Assembly: GCF_000381985.1 (NCBI RefSeq)
Contig: NZ_KB907342.1
Span: forward strand, 124,001 to 188,000
Source of the DNA: Novispirillum itersonii subsp. itersonii ATCC 12639
GTDB taxonomy: Bacteria > Pseudomonadota > Alphaproteobacteria > Rhodospirillales > Rhodospirillaceae
DNA length: 64,000 bases
Reading direction: 5' to 3'
The translations under genes were made by a program, and so were the position numbers. Shown here piece after piece: positions 1-9,773 of this stretch. The notes below the pieces were generated by a model that worked only from the letters and a program-made list of their open reading frames with translations, was not told the origin of the DNA and searched no databases. The stretch's first letter is position 1, and the number at the start of each line of letters is the position of its first letter.

Positions 1-746
1 TTGTCCTGCTGGGCCGTCAGTTCCCCGATGATCGCCGACAGGTCATTCAGGGCAGTCTGATAGTCGGCATACAGGGTGTTGGCCTGTGCGGCATCGGGCA
101 TCTGGGCAATGGCTTCGTCAACCCGGAACAGTTCTTCCCATGCTTTGGCATAGGCATCTTCCTTCTGGGTGACCATAAATTCATCCACCGCCCGCTGCGC
201 CAGCAGCATGTGCTGGATCAGGCGGCCTGCAACCTCGGTCAGCTGGGCGTCGTTGGCAGCGGCAGCCTTGGTGCGGATGGCGGCGACCCCGTCAATCAGC
301 TGTCCGGCAATGGGAACCAGACGTTCCGTGATCAGCTGGACCCGGGCGGCGACCAGCGCCATGGTCGGTTCCAGCACTTCCTTGTATCCGGCGATGGCGG
401 TGGCTGTTTCAGCGACGGTCGGGGCGACCTCGGTTCCTTCGGCGGAGGAGGTCAGGGCCGCGATCCGCTCATCGAGCTTTTTCTGTTCGGCATCAACGGC
501 ACGGGCATTTTCCGGGGTAGGCAGCTGAATATAGGCCGAGACATACTTGTCGTAAGCCAGAACCTGCCGGTCCAGCTGTACGGCCAGAACAGCATTGGTA
601 GAGGCGCCCGAAATGATGCGGACGTGCCCGGCGACGTTTTCAAACATCCAGACGGTGCCGATGGCGACCAGTGTCGACAGCGTAAAAACCACAGAAAACC
701 CGGCAACAAGACGGGTCCCAATCTTCATGGTCTTGAAAGCACGCAT
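1..746 (-). CDS. Methyl-accepting chemotaxis protein, N-terminal part (cut by left edge)
   Basis: About 248 codons are visible and the reading frame runs off the left end. The product starts MRAFKTMKIGTRLVAGF, then a hydrophobic membrane segment at about residues 11-31, followed by a long, helical, Ala/Gln/Glu-rich periplasmic region with no Cache-type motifs. This is the usual build of a chemoreceptor with a helical-bundle (4HB/HBM-like) sensor; HAMP and signalling domains would lie outside the window. The role would be sensing a periplasmic ligand and controlling CheA at the cell pole. The start at 746 is preceded by a modest GGGGTAGCGG; MKIG at 728 is an alternative. The chemoreceptor identity is inferred from layout, since the diagnostic signalling hairpin is not visible. 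Confidence 0.7.
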   Translation of the reverse strand, partial: MRAFKTMKIGTRLVAGFSVVFTLSTLVAIGTVWMFENVAGHVRIISGASTNAVLAVQLDRQVLAYDKYVSAYIQLPTPENARAVDAEQKKLDERIAALTSSAEGTEVAPTVAETATAIAGYKEVLEPTMALVAARVQLITERLVPIAGQLIDGVAAIRTKAAAANDAQLTEVAGRLIQHMLLAQRAVDEFMVTQKEDAYAKAWEELFRVDEAIAQMPDAAQANTLYADYQTALNDLSAIIGELTAQQD

Positions 747-986
747 AAGGATCCGCTACCCCTGTTTCTGCTGTCTCCGACGTCCTTCTGGCGGATTGCC
801 GGGTGTCGCCCGGCCTGATGTGTCTGCCCCGATGTCGGTCTGGCTGCTCCGGCTCCGGGGGCCGCGCTTCGCCCCGTTACACACAGAATGCCCGTTTCTG
901 CCCCGTAAACTGCCCTGCCTGTTTACCCTACTGATGAGAAGGACTCTCTCAGAGATCACAGCCTAGCGCAACCTTAACCGGCGTGA

Positions 987-1000
987 TTGACCTGCATCAA
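987..1000. promoter_or_regulatory. Putative FNR/FixK-type binding site
   Basis: TTGAC-CTGC-ATCAA matches the FNR/FixK dyad (TTGAT/C-N4-ATCAA) at every half-site base. It lies about 240 bases upstream of the leftward chemoreceptor start. A 14-base match can occur by chance, so oxygen control of this receptor is only a suggestion. Confidence 0.4.
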
Positions 1001-1043
1001 ACGGCGTAGGGGGAACTGGTATGAAACGTTGGTGAAAAAGCAT

Positions 1044-1072
1044 AAAACCCGGCCGTGACCGGGCCGGGTTTT
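1044..1072 (-). terminator. Bidirectional intrinsic terminator after gshA
   Basis: An inverted repeat with arms AAAACCCGGCC / GGCCGGGTTTT and a 7-base loop. On the minus strand the arm is followed by TTTTATGC, and on the plus strand by TTTTATTATAAA. It lies about 60 bases past the gshA stop. Confidence 0.8.
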
Positions 1073-1131
1073 ATTATAAAAACATGACATAAACGGTGGC
1101 TGATCTGCGAAGGTCCGCCGTAGCCGGCAGA

Positions 1132-2499
1132 TCAGTATCCGTAATCCTGATAGATGCGGCTGATATCGCCGTTCCACTTTTTGTCGTACGCCTCAAGCAG
1201 ACGGTCAGCGGCGGTCAGGCCGCTGTCGGCGATTTCACGCAGCGGAGTCAGGAACCCGGTTTCGTTATCCCCTGCGCTGTTCAGGCGGGCGCGGCGGGTC
1301 AGGCCGTCGTGAGCGATCTCCAGCACCTGCTTTGCCACATCCTGTACGCTGCGCCCGTCAATGGTCGCCTGCAGGGCCTGACGCGGCACGTCAGCCACCA
1401 GCCGGTGACGGTCTTCGGCGGTCCAGCCTTTCACCAGATCCCATGCTGCATCCAGCGCCGTCTGGTCGTACAGCAGGCCGGTCCACAGGGCAGGCAGGGC
1501 GCACAGACGGTCCCACGGGCCGCCATCGGCACCGCGCATTTCCAGATACTTTTTCAGACGCACATCGGGGAAGGCGGTAGACATGTGGTCTGCCCAGTCG
1601 CCGACGGTCGGGGTCTGTCCCGGGTAGGCCGCCAGACGGCCTGCCATGAAATCGCGGAATGACTGGCCGGACGCGTCAATATAGCCGCCGTCGCGGTAGA
1701 CAAAATACATCGGTACGTCGAGCAGGTAATCGGCGTAGCGCTCAAAGCCGAAGCCATCCTCGAACACCAGATCAAGATTGCCGGAGCGGGCTTTGTCGGT
1801 GTCGGTCCAGACGTGAGCGCGGTAACTCTTGTAGCCGTTAGGCTTGCCTTCGGTGAATGGGCTGTTGGCAAACAGGGCGGTGGCAATCGGCTGCAGGGCC
1901 ATCGAGACCCGCATCTTCTGCACCATGTCGGCTTCAGATCCGTGGTCAAGGTTGACCTGCACCGTGCAGGTGCGCAGCATCATGTCCAGCCCCATGGTGC
2001 CGACCTTGGGCATGTATTCCCGCATGATCCGGTAACGGCCCTTAGGCATCCAGTGCATCTGATCGCGGCGGGCGGTGGGGTGGAACCCCAGCCCGATCAG
2101 GCCGACGCCGTTGGCTTCGGCGACCTGCTTGATCTGGCGGCGGTGGGTGGTCACCTCCACACAGGTCTGGTGCAGGGTCTCCAGCTGTGCGCCCGACAGT
2201 TCCAGCTGTCCCGCAGGTTCCAGCGAGATGGAGGCCCCGTCTTCCCGGGTCATGGCGATGACATGATCACCTTCCCGTACCGGCTGCCAGCCGAACTGCT
2301 CCATCCCTTTCAGAATGTCGCGGATTCCGCCGGGTTCGTCATAGGACAGGGTGCTGCCGTCAGCGATGCGGAAGGGAAATTTTTCATGCTCGGTGCCAAT
2401 CCGCCACTCGTCCCGGGGGCGCGACCCGCTTTCCAGATAGGCGACCAGATCATCGCGGCTGGAGATTGGGGCGGCATTAGGTTTGGCAAAGGCGGACAT
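1132..2499 (-). CDS. gshA: Glutamate-cysteine ligase (plant/alphaproteobacterial type)
   Basis: A cytoplasmic 455-residue enzyme that joins glutamate and cysteine with ATP, the first step of glutathione synthesis. The EHEKFPF motif (residues 37-43) and the later CTVQVNLDHGSE segment are typical of the GCS2/plant-type family, distinct from the enterobacterial enzyme, and the length fits. I chose the ATG at 2499 because AGGAG sits about 9 bases upstream; the open frame extends further upstream but that stretch is low-complexity and unlike the family. The gene stands alone, followed by its own terminator, with rsmE ending 142 bases upstream in the same direction. No gshB is in the window. Confidence 0.93.
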   Translation of the reverse strand: MSAFAKPNAAPISSRDDLVAYLESGSRPRDEWRIGTEHEKFPFRIADGSTLSYDEPGGIRDILKGMEQFGWQPVREGDHVIAMTREDGASISLEPAGQLELSGAQLETLHQTCVEVTTHRRQIKQVAEANGVGLIGLGFHPTARRDQMHWMPKGRYRIMREYMPKVGTMGLDMMLRTCTVQVNLDHGSEADMVQKMRVSMALQPIATALFANSPFTEGKPNGYKSYRAHVWTDTDKARSGNLDLVFEDGFGFERYADYLLDVPMYFVYRDGGYIDASGQSFRDFMAGRLAAYPGQTPTVGDWADHMSTAFPDVRLKKYLEMRGADGGPWDRLCALPALWTGLLYDQTALDAAWDLVKGWTAEDRHRLVADVPRQALQATIDGRSVQDVAKQVLEIAHDGLTRRARLNSAGDNETGFLTPLREIADSGLTAADRLLEAYDKKWNGDISRIYQDYGY

Positions 2500-2641
2500 G
2501 CAGGGCACTCCTGAAAACTGGCCTGAAAACTGGGGGCCGGAACCGGCCGGACGGGACGGACGCCGTCTGACGGCATACCAGAAAACAACGGCGGCGGACC
2601 ACCGCAAATCACCTGCCGGGCCAACCGGCAGGCCGGGGCCG

Positions 2642-3409
2642 TCACCCGGCCCGGAAGGCCGGACGCCCCTGCCAGTCGCCGCGCAGGGCCTGCCAGCAGG
2701 TCAGGGCGGCCAGTGCCGCCGTTTCCGCCCGCAGGATCCGCGGTCCCAGAGTGACGCAGATAACAAAGGGATACCGATGCAAAAGTTCAAGTTCCGATTT
2801 TTCAAATCCGCCTTCCGGGCCAATCAGCACGGCAGCATCCGCCCCGGCGGGCAGGTCACTCAGCACCCCGGCCACGTCGCGTCCGGCGCCGGTTTCATCC
2901 ATCACCAGCAGGTGACGGGACGGGGTCCAGCCGTCGAGCAGGCGGTCGAGTTTTTCCGGCTCGGCAACGGCAGGTACGGACAGCCGCTCGCACTGTTCGG
3001 CGGCTTCGACCGCATTGGCGGTCAGCCGCTCGGTATTGACGCGGGCGGCATTGGTGTAGCGGGTAAGGACCGGCACCAGACGACTGGCCCCCAGTTCGGT
3101 GGCTTTTTCAACCACCATGTCGGTGGCGTCTTTTTTCAGTGGGGCGAACAGCAGCCACGGACCGGGCCGGGGTTCATCGGTCTGGGGGCGCAGCAGGCGG
3201 TCGGCCCGGGCGGTGGCGCGCCGCTTGCCGGTTTCTGTCAGGGTGGCGGTCCACTCGCCATCCTGACCGTTGAACAGGGCGATCTCGTCCCCTGCTGCCA
3301 TCCGCATTACGGCGTGCAGATAATGGGCCTGTCCTTCCGTCAGCGGGATTTCGGCTCCGGCAGACAGCGGGGCAGCGGTGAACAGGCGGATGGCGGGACG
3401 GGCGGGCAT
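2642..3409 (-). CDS. rsmE: 16S rRNA (uracil-1498-N3)-methyltransferase
   Basis: A SPOUT-class RNA methyltransferase of 255 residues that methylates N3 of U1498 in 16S rRNA. The two SAM-knot motifs of the RsmE family are present: LIGPEGGFEKSEL at about residues 185-197 and LGPRILRAETAAL near 220-232. The N-terminal PUA-like part (RLFTAAPL..., EGQAHYLHAVMRM) also fits. I chose the MPARPAIRLF start at 3409; a longer version reaching 3526 would overlap the divergent ubiA start and adds unrelated residues. It is divergent from ubiA with about 106 bases between the starts. Confidence 0.92.
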   Translation of the reverse strand: MPARPAIRLFTAAPLSAGAEIPLTEGQAHYLHAVMRMAAGDEIALFNGQDGEWTATLTETGKRRATARADRLLRPQTDEPRPGPWLLFAPLKKDATDMVVEKATELGASRLVPVLTRYTNAARVNTERLTANAVEAAEQCERLSVPAVAEPEKLDRLLDGWTPSRHLLVMDETGAGRDVAGVLSDLPAGADAAVLIGPEGGFEKSELELLHRYPFVICVTLGPRILRAETAALAALTCWQALRGDWQGRPAFRAG

Positions 3410-3515
3410 GACACCGGGTATCCTGACAGGGGCGGGGCTTCGGCGGGCAGTGCCGGAACCGGGCGATGAGTTTGCTGTGTTGAGTTTGCCGCTGGGCGTC
3501 GGTATGTATACCCCT

Positions 3516-4442
3516 ATGACTGACACAAGGCCAATGATTGGCGATATGCCGACCGATGGATGGATCGACCGGATCCTGCCGGAGGCATGGCGCCCCTACT
3601 GCAAACTGATGCGGCTGGACCGCCCGATCGGGGTCTGGCTGCTGCTGTTCCCCTGCTGGTGGTCAGCCTCGCTGGCCTCGGCGGTGGAAGACATCGGCCC
3701 GCTGGAATGGCTGACGCTGATTATCCTGTTCGGCATCGGCGCTACGGTCATGCGCGGTGCCGGATGTGTGATTAACGATATCCTTGACCGTGATATTGAC
3801 CGGCAGGTGGCCCGTACCGCTGCCCGACCGCTGGCCAGCGGGGCGCTGACCGTGCGGCAGGCCGGGGTGTTTCTGGTGGCCCTGCTGCTGATTGGGCTGG
3901 GGGTGCTGCTCAGTCTGTCAAAAGCGGCGATTCTGGTCGGTATCGGCTCGGTCCCGATGTTTGTCCTCTACCCGCTGATGAAGCGGATCACCAACTGGCC
4001 GCAGGCGTGGCTGGGCCTGACCTTCAACTGGGGGGCACTGGTCGGCTGGGCTGCCGTGACCGGCACTGTCGGCCTTCCGGCGTTGCTGCTGTTTGTCGGC
4101 GGCCTGTTCTGGACGCTGGGCTATGACACGATTTATGCCCATCAGGACCGCGAGGACGATCTGGCGGTCGGGGTTAAATCGTCGGCACTGGCGCTGGGCC
4201 GGAACACCCGGGGTGTGGTGGCGGTGTTCTATCTGCTGGCCTGGGGGCTGTTTACCGCCGCCGGGGCCATGACCGGGCTCAATATGGCGTTTTATGCGGT
4301 GATGCTGGCGGTGCTGGGGCATTTCGTCTGGCAGATTCTGGCGCTGGATATTGACCACGGCCCCACCTGTCTGCGGCTGTTCAAGTCGAACAAGACGTTG
4401 GGCTGGATTGTGCTGCTGGCGATTGTTGTGGGGCAGGTGTGA
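3516..4442 (+). CDS. ubiA: 4-Hydroxybenzoate polyprenyltransferase
   Basis: An integral membrane prenyltransferase (308 residues) that attaches the polyprenyl tail to 4-hydroxybenzoate in ubiquinone synthesis. Both Asp-rich motifs of the UbiA superfamily are visible: NDILDRDID at about residues 86-94 and DTIYAHQDREDD near 203-214. Multiple hydrophobic helices surround them. The start is uncertain: ATG at 3516 gives MTDTRPMIGDMPTDGW, and ATG at 3504 or 3546 is also possible. The stop overlaps the start of the downstream methyltransferase by four bases, so the two are probably translationally coupled. Confidence 0.93.
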   Translation: MTDTRPMIGDMPTDGWIDRILPEAWRPYCKLMRLDRPIGVWLLLFPCWWSASLASAVEDIGPLEWLTLIILFGIGATVMRGAGCVINDILDRDIDRQVARTAARPLASGALTVRQAGVFLVALLLIGLGVLLSLSKAAILVGIGSVPMFVLYPLMKRITNWPQAWLGLTFNWGALVGWAAVTGTVGLPALLLFVGGLFWTLGYDTIYAHQDREDDLAVGVKSSALALGRNTRGVVAVFYLLAWGLFTAAGAMTGLNMAFYAVMLAVLGHFVWQILALDIDHGPTCLRLFKSNKTLGWIVLLAIVVGQV

Positions 4443-5122
4443 CCCTTCCCGATGCCCGCGCGTTCATTCAGCGGCATACGGTCCCTGACCGTCCGGGCCT
4501 GACGCCGGAACTGACGCTGCATCTGGCAACGGATGTGACGCCGCTGTGGACCGCGACGCAGGACTTTCTCGATCAGCATGGTCTGGAGCCGCCGTTCTGG
4601 GCTTTCGCGTGGCCGGGCGGGCAGGCACTGGCGCGGCTTCTGCTTGATCAGCCTGAGCTGGTGCGGGGCAAGAGTGTCCTGTCCTTCGCCGCAGGCGGGG
4701 GGATTGAGGCCATCGCCGCCGCCCGGGCCGGGGCCGCCCGGGTGTTGGCCAATGACATTGATCCCCTTGCCCTGACAGCCTGTGACCTGAATGCCGGACT
4801 GAACGGTGTGACCCTGACGGTCTGCGGCGATAACCTGCTGGGGGGAGCCCTGCCTTCGGGGTGGGAAAGCCCGGAGATCGTTCTGGCCGGGGATGTCTGC
4901 TATGACCGGGGGATGGCCGCCCGGGTGATCCCGTGGTTGCGGCAGCGGGCTGAGGCGGGTGCGGTTGTCCTGATGGCGGACCCCGGTCGGGCTTATCTGC
5001 CGCAGGAAAGCCTGAGCAGTGGCCACCTGCGGTCGGTGGCCGTCTATACCGTTCCCACCTCACGGGCGGTTGAAGATGAAGAACATCGGGAAACCCACGT
5101 TTTTCAATGGCTTTGCTTCTGA
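4439..5122 (+). CDS. ETF-beta-lysine-methyltransferase-like SAM methyltransferase
   Basis: A 227-residue class I methyltransferase. It begins with GTG overlapping the ubiA stop (GTGA). Features of the METTL20/EtfBKMT branch are visible: PFWAFAWPGGQ (52-62), the SAM-binding LSFAAGGGIE (81-90), acidic ND at 105-106, and a DxxY-type motif DVCYD (152-156). That family trimethylates lysines of electron-transfer flavoprotein beta or related proteins. No ETF genes are in the window, so the substrate is inferred only from family resemblance; another protein-lysine target is possible. Coupling with ubiA suggests coordinated expression with respiratory-chain components. Confidence 0.75.
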   Translation: MTLPDARAFIQRHTVPDRPGLTPELTLHLATDVTPLWTATQDFLDQHGLEPPFWAFAWPGGQALARLLLDQPELVRGKSVLSFAAGGGIEAIAAARAGAARVLANDIDPLALTACDLNAGLNGVTLTVCGDNLLGGALPSGWESPEIVLAGDVCYDRGMAARVIPWLRQRAEAGAVVLMADPGRAYLPQESLSSGHLRSVAVYTVPTSRAVEDEEHRETHVFQWLCF

Positions 5123-5283
5123 AATTGAAAATCTATAACAGTTATTCCCGCTCCCGTAGTCATTAAGACCTATGGATGGTGCGGCTTTTGTATTTGTACC
5201 CGGTAATATGACCCCATATGATAGGCTTTATCGAATGATCTCCGACTGATCAAAGGGGGGGCGGAGACAGAGGGAGTTTCAGA

Positions 5284-7260
5284 ATGGCCGCACATGGGGT
5301 TGGCAGCGGGGTGCCGGGGGGTGCCCGCAAGAGTATTATGACCAGAATATTAATGATAATGGTTGTAATGGTTTTGGTGATTTTTGCTGCCTTTTCGATT
5401 TATCTCGACCGTTATCAGAGAACACAGATAGAAGCCGAGCTTGAGGCGTCGCTTGAAAGTACCGGTCGGGGTGCCGCTGCCGGTCTGAGTGACTGGCTAG
5501 AGGCCCGGACCCGGCTGATCCGGACGATTGCCGAGACGCAGGGCAGCGTCTCTGACGAGAAAGCCGTTGAGGCGTTTCTGAAAGCCAAAGTCCTGACGGA
5601 AACCTTCGAGACGGTCTATATCGGCCGTGACAGCGGTGTCTTTACGGCCTGGCCTCTCCCGACTCTGCCGCCGGGTTTTGATCCCCGTACGCGTCCGTGG
5701 TACACGCTGGCCGCAGGGGTCAAAACACAGGTGGTGGTACCGCCCTTTGTGCAGGCGGCCACCAAACAGCTGGTGATGACTGCCGCTGTCCCGGTGATAC
5801 AGGACGGTAAAGTGGTCGCGGTCGCGGGCGGTAACTTTACGGTCAAGGCGTTGGGCGAGATGCTGCAGAGCATCACGCTGGGCGGGCTGGGGTATGCCTT
5901 TGTGGTTGACGCCAAAGGCACTGTCCTGATGCATCCGGATCCGGCGCAGGCGACCAAAACCCTGACTGATCTCTTCCCGCAGAACACGCCGGTGATCGGC
6001 ACCGCCACCACCCATAGCGTTCAGAATGGCCGCCCGGTAATGGTGCGGTTCGCACCGTTGACTGTCCCCGGGACCCAGTGGTCTCTGGCCGTGGTGGTGG
6101 ATGAGGATCTTGCGTATGCCTCGCTGACCACCTTCCGCCTTGCTGCGGTGATTGCTGCCGTGGTGGGGGCGCTGCTGCTGATCATCCTGATGCAGCAGGC
6201 CCTGAAGCGGGTGGTGGCATTGCCGGTCACCGGCATGACCGCCGCAATGCGGCGTCTGGCGGATGGTGACCTGCAGACGCAGATCCCCGGTCTGGAGCGT
6301 GAGGATGAGGTTGGGGCAATGGCCTCTGCCGTGCAGGTGTTCCGGGATCATGCGCTGGAGCGTCAGCGGCTGGAGGCGGAACAGGCTGATGCCAGCCGGG
6401 CGCGGGAACAGCGCACCCAACGGATGGAACAGCTGATTGCGGCCTTCGACCGCGACATGCTGCAGGTGCTGGAATTGGTGACCTCGGCGGCGACGGAGCT
6501 GGAAGCCACCGCCCAGTCCCTTCAGGCCACCGCCCATCGTTCTGCCGGGGATGCGACCACGGCGGCGGCGGCGACCGAGCAGGCCTCGGTCAACGTGAAA
6601 AGCGTGGCGTCTTCCACCGACATGCTGGTCCGGTCGATTGCCCATATCGCTGACAATGCCGGAGAATCGCGGCAGGTGGCGGAGCAGGCGATGGAGGCAG
6701 CAGCACGCACCGATCAGACCGTTCGGTCACTGGTGCAGGCCACGGACCGTATCAGTCAGATTGTCGGCCTGATCAATGATATCGCCAGCCAGACCAACCT
6801 GCTGGCGCTGAACGCCACCATCGAGGCGGCGCGGGCCGGAGAAGCCGGAAAAGGCTTTGCTGTTGTGGCGAATGAGGTGAAAAGCCTTGCCAACCAGACC
6901 GCCAAGGCCACCGGTGACATTGCCGCCCAGATCGGGGAAATCCAGTCAGTCTCCAATGAGACGGTGCAGGCCATTCAGGGCATTGCTGGGGTGATCACCC
7001 GGGTCAATACGCTGGCCGGGGATATCTCGCAGGCAGTTGAGCAGCAGGGGGATTCCACCCGTGAAATCGCCCGCAATGTCGCCGAGGCGGCGCAGGGGAC
7101 GCAGGATGTATCCAGCAGCGTCACCAACGTGACCGAAGGGGCGCGGGAAACCGGGGACAGTGCCGCACAGGTGCTGGGGGCTGCGGTTGAGCTCGCCCGA
7201 CAGGCGGAAACCCTGAAGGCGAAGGTTGACAGCTTCTTCCACGATATCCGCGCGCTATAA
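5284..7260 (+). CDS. Methyl-accepting chemotaxis protein with periplasmic Cache sensor
   Basis: A 658-residue transmembrane chemoreceptor. It shows TM1 at about residues 20-42, a periplasmic dCache sensor (about 45-278) with the signature RPWYTLA, TM2 at about 282-305, HAMP (about 305-356), then the methylation helices and signalling tip. The tip around residues 494-540 contains [21 protein letters not shown] and [11 protein letters not shown]. dCache receptors usually bind amino acids or organic acids; the ligand here is not predictable. GGGAG lies upstream of the ATG at 5284. The gene is monocistronic with 161 bases upstream; the preceding gene ends in the same direction but no promoter is obvious. 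Confidence 0.95.
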   Translation: MAAHGVGSGVPGGARKSIMTRILMIMVVMVLVIFAAFSIYLDRYQRTQIEAELEASLESTGRGAAAGLSDWLEARTRLIRTIAETQGSVSDEKAVEAFLKAKVLTETFETVYIGRDSGVFTAWPLPTLPPGFDPRTRPWYTLAAGVKTQVVVPPFVQAATKQLVMTAAVPVIQDGKVVAVAGGNFTVKALGEMLQSITLGGLGYAFVVDAKGTVLMHPDPAQATKTLTDLFPQNTPVIGTATTHSVQNGRPVMVRFAPLTVPGTQWSLAVVVDEDLAYASLTTFRLAAVIAAVVGALLLIILMQQALKRVVALPVTGMTAAMRRLADGDLQTQIPGLEREDEVGAMASAVQVFRDHALERQRLEAEQADASRAREQRTQRMEQLIAAFDRDMLQVLELVTSAATELEATAQSLQATAHRSAGDATTAAAATEQASVNVKSVASSTDMLVRSIAHIADNAGESRQVAEQAMEAAARTDQTVRSLVQATDRISQIVGLINDIASQTNLLALNATIEAARAGEAGKGFAVVANEVKSLANQTAKATGDIAAQIGEIQSVSNETVQAIQGIAGVITRVNTLAGDISQAVEQQGDSTREIARNVAEAAQGTQDVSSSVTNVTEGARETGDSAAQVLGAAVELARQAETLKAKVDSFFHDIRAL

Positions 7261-7305
7261 CGTGTGCGGGGTTCTGTCCCGCTGAGTGTGCCGGAGGCGG
7301 CGGGA

Positions 7306-8058
7306 TTACCCTGCCGCCTCCAGCCATGTCAGGGCCTCTGCCACCGTTGCGGCGCGGGCGGTCTGCGGGCGGGCAGGCCGTTGCAGCATCACCACCGGTA
7401 TTCCCAGCCTGCGGGCGGCGGCAAGTTTGCCGTCCATCGGGCCACCGCTGTTTTTGCAGACCACGGCTTCGATGCCGTGGTGACGCAGCAGGGCTTCTTC
7501 CTCTGCCTGTGAAAACGGTCCCCGGGCCAGAATCCATTCGGCAGCGGCAAAGGTGGGCGGTGGATCCGGCAGGTCAACGGCGCGGATGACAAAATGGCAG
7601 GTGGTCAACGGGGTAAAAGCGGCGACCTCCTGACGGCCCAGAGCCAGAAATGCCCGGCCCGTGCGCAGGCGTCGCAGCACCGCAACCGCCTGATCCCAGT
7701 CTGTGACCTCATGCCAGCGGTCCTCCGGTCCGGCCTGCCAGGCCGGTCGGTCCAGCCGTAACAGGGGAAGACCCTGCTCTGTGCAGGCCGCCGCAGCGTT
7801 CCACCCCATCCGCCGGGCGAAGGGGTGAGTCGCGTCAATGACCGCCGCAATCCCTTCCGTGCGGAGGAATGCCGCCAGTCCTTCGGGGCCCCCGAAGCCA
7901 CCGCTGCGGGAGTCTCCGGCAGGCAGGCGGGGGCTGCGGGTCCGACCGGCCAGCGAGCTTAAGCACCGCCAGCGGGGATGATCCTGCAGGGCTTCAGCCA
8001 GGGCGTAGCCTTCCCCGGTACCCCCCAGAACCAGAACGGTGCGCCGGGGTGCGGTCAT
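7306..8058 (-). CDS. cobK: Precorrin-6A reductase (cobalamin synthesis)
   Basis: A 250-residue NAD(P)H-dependent reductase of the CobK/CbiJ family, which reduces precorrin-6A (or the cobalt form) in corrin ring synthesis. It starts with the nucleotide-binding [10 protein letters not shown] (residues 8-17), followed by [15 protein letters not shown] and LRLDRPAW, which are typical of CobK. Its ATG overlaps the stop of the upstream GMC oxidoreductase by four bases (ATGA), so it is translated as the second gene of that pair. No other cobalamin gene is in the window, which is unusual because cobK normally sits in a cob cluster. Confidence 0.9.
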   Translation of the reverse strand: MTAPRRTVLVLGGTGEGYALAEALQDHPRWRCLSSLAGRTRSPRLPAGDSRSGGFGGPEGLAAFLRTEGIAAVIDATHPFARRMGWNAAAACTEQGLPLLRLDRPAWQAGPEDRWHEVTDWDQAVAVLRRLRTGRAFLALGRQEVAAFTPLTTCHFVIRAVDLPDPPPTFAAAEWILARGPFSQAEEEALLRHHGIEAVVCKNSGGPMDGKLAAARRLGIPVVMLQRPARPQTARAATVAEALTWLEAAG

Positions 8059-9683
8059 TGCGGACGCAGGTCTTCGGCCATCATGTCTGCCGCTTTTTCG
8101 GCAATCATGATCACCGGGGAGTTGGTGTTGCCGGATGGGATTGTCGGCATCACCGATGCATCGACAATCCGCAGGCCGTGCAGACCATGCACCCGCAGCC
8201 GGGCGTCGGTGACAGCCAAAGGATCATCCCCCATTTTGCAGGTGCCCACCGGATGGAAAATCGTGGTGGCGATATTGCCGGCTGCGGTGGCCAGATCGTC
8301 ATCGCTGGCAATCTGCGGGCCGGGTAACATCTCCTGCGGACGATAGCGGGCCAGCGCCTGTGTTGCCATCAGTCGCCGGGTCAGGCGGATGGAGTCCGCC
8401 GCAATGCGCCGGTCTGACGGTGCCGACAGGTAATTGGCGAAAATCGATGGCTGCCGGGCCGGATCGGTAGAGCTGATGTGGACATGACCGCGGCTGTCGG
8501 GGCGCAGATTGCAGACTGACGCGGTCACCGCCGGGAAGGGGTGCAGCGGTTCCCCCAACTTGTTGGTTGACAGCGGCTGGACGTGATATTCCAGATCCGG
8601 GGTTGCCACTTCTGGCCCGCTGCGGGTGAAGATGCCGAGCTGGCTGGGGGCCATCGACAGCGGGCCGCTGCGGGTCAGCAGATATTGCAGACCGATTTTG
8701 GCTTTTCCGAACAGGCTGTTGGCTATTTCGTTCAGCGTTTTGCCGTTTTCAATGCGGAATACGGTGCGGATCTGCAGGTGATCCTGCAGGTTTTCGCCCA
8801 CTCCCGGCAGGGCGTGACGGACGGAAATACCATGCCCCTGAAGCCGGTCAGGCTGGCCGATCCCGGACAGCTCCAACAGTTTGGGGGAGTTGATCGCCCC
8901 GGCTGCCAGCACCACCTCTGCCCCGGCCCGGGCCTGACGGGCCTGCCCGTTGACTGTGTAGGTGACACCGGTGATGCGGCTGCCGTCCAGCGTCAGGCCG
9001 GTGGTCAGGGCCTGTGTGATGACCCGCAGGTTGGGCCGTCCTTCCGCCGGGCGCAGGAAGGCCTTACTGGTATTCCACCGCACGCCGCCGCGCTGGTTGA
9101 CCTCGAAGTATCCTGCCCCTTCATTGGTGCCGGAGTTGAAATCAGCGGTCGGGGGAATCCCGAGTTCTTCAGCGGCTTTGACGAAGGAATCGAGGATATC
9201 CCAGGACAGGCGCTGCTTTTCCACCCGCCATTCTCCGCCACTGCCGTGCAGCGGGGTTGCCCCGGCATAGTGGTCTTCGGACTTGCGGAAATAGGGCAGG
9301 ATATCCTCCCAGCCCCAGCCGGGATTGCCAAGCTGCCGCCAGTGATCGTAGTCGCGGGCCTGCCCGCGCATGTAGATCATGCCGTTGATCGAGGAACAGC
9401 CCCCGAGGACCTTGCCGCGCGGATAGTTCAGGCTGCGCCCGTTCAGGCCGGGATCGGGCTCGGTCTTCATCATCCAGTCGGTGCGCGGATTGTTCATGCA
9501 GAACAGATACCCGATCGGGATGTGAATCCATGGATAGGTATCCCGGGATCCGGCTTCCAGCAGCAGGACGCGATGGGCGGGGTTTTCGCTCAGGCGGTTG
9601 GCCAGCACGCATCCGGCGGTTCCTGCCCCGACAATAATGAAGTCATAGAGGCCGTCATCAACGGCTGATACCGTGGCGGTCAT
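8055..9683 (-). CDS. GMC-family FAD oxidoreductase (choline/alcohol dehydrogenase-like)
   Basis: A 542-residue FAD enzyme of the glucose-methanol-choline family. The N-terminal dinucleotide fold [19 protein letters not shown] (about 15-33), signature 1 ([15 protein letters not shown]), signature 2 ([16 protein letters not shown]), and the C-terminal HPVGTCKMG and GNTNSP segments carrying the catalytic His/Asn pair are all present. It oxidises a primary alcohol; the substrate cannot be told (choline, aliphatic or polyethylene-glycol alcohols are typical). I chose ATG 9683 with GGGAGG upstream. It overlaps cobK by four bases, an odd functional pairing. A candidate promoter lies at 9723-9751. 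Confidence 0.88.
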   Translation of the reverse strand: MTATVSAVDDGLYDFIIVGAGTAGCVLANRLSENPAHRVLLLEAGSRDTYPWIHIPIGYLFCMNNPRTDWMMKTEPDPGLNGRSLNYPRGKVLGGCSSINGMIYMRGQARDYDHWRQLGNPGWGWEDILPYFRKSEDHYAGATPLHGSGGEWRVEKQRLSWDILDSFVKAAEELGIPPTADFNSGTNEGAGYFEVNQRGGVRWNTSKAFLRPAEGRPNLRVITQALTTGLTLDGSRITGVTYTVNGQARQARAGAEVVLAAGAINSPKLLELSGIGQPDRLQGHGISVRHALPGVGENLQDHLQIRTVFRIENGKTLNEIANSLFGKAKIGLQYLLTRSGPLSMAPSQLGIFTRSGPEVATPDLEYHVQPLSTNKLGEPLHPFPAVTASVCNLRPDSRGHVHISSTDPARQPSIFANYLSAPSDRRIAADSIRLTRRLMATQALARYRPQEMLPGPQIASDDDLATAAGNIATTIFHPVGTCKMGDDPLAVTDARLRVHGLHGLRIVDASVMPTIPSGNTNSPVIMIAEKAADMMAEDLRPQ

Positions 9684-9722
9684 TGATCTGATCCCTCCCA
9701 TACGAGATCGCACTTTTTGTAT

Positions 9723-9751
9723 ACAGTATTGGGGGGATGCAGCGGTGACAA
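9723..9751 (-). promoter_or_regulatory. Candidate promoter of the GMC oxidoreductase/cobK pair
   Basis: On the minus strand TTGTCA and TACTGT are separated by exactly 17 bases, about 40 bases before the ATG at 9683. A short dyad TTGTATACAG (9717-9726) overlaps the -10 and could be an operator. The -10 match is weak, so this is tentative. Confidence 0.35.
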
Positions 9752-9773
9752 ACAAAAACGCCGCGCTGCTAGC

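Larger units (their letters stand above)
747..1131. other. Intergenic region upstream of chemoreceptor and downstream of gshA
   Basis: No convincing gene is seen in these 385 bases. They hold the gshA terminator hairpin (1044-1072) and an FNR/FixK-like dyad (987-1000), both listed separately. The rest is presumably the promoter and leader of the leftward chemoreceptor gene; I cannot fix a -35/-10 pair. Confidence 0.6.
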
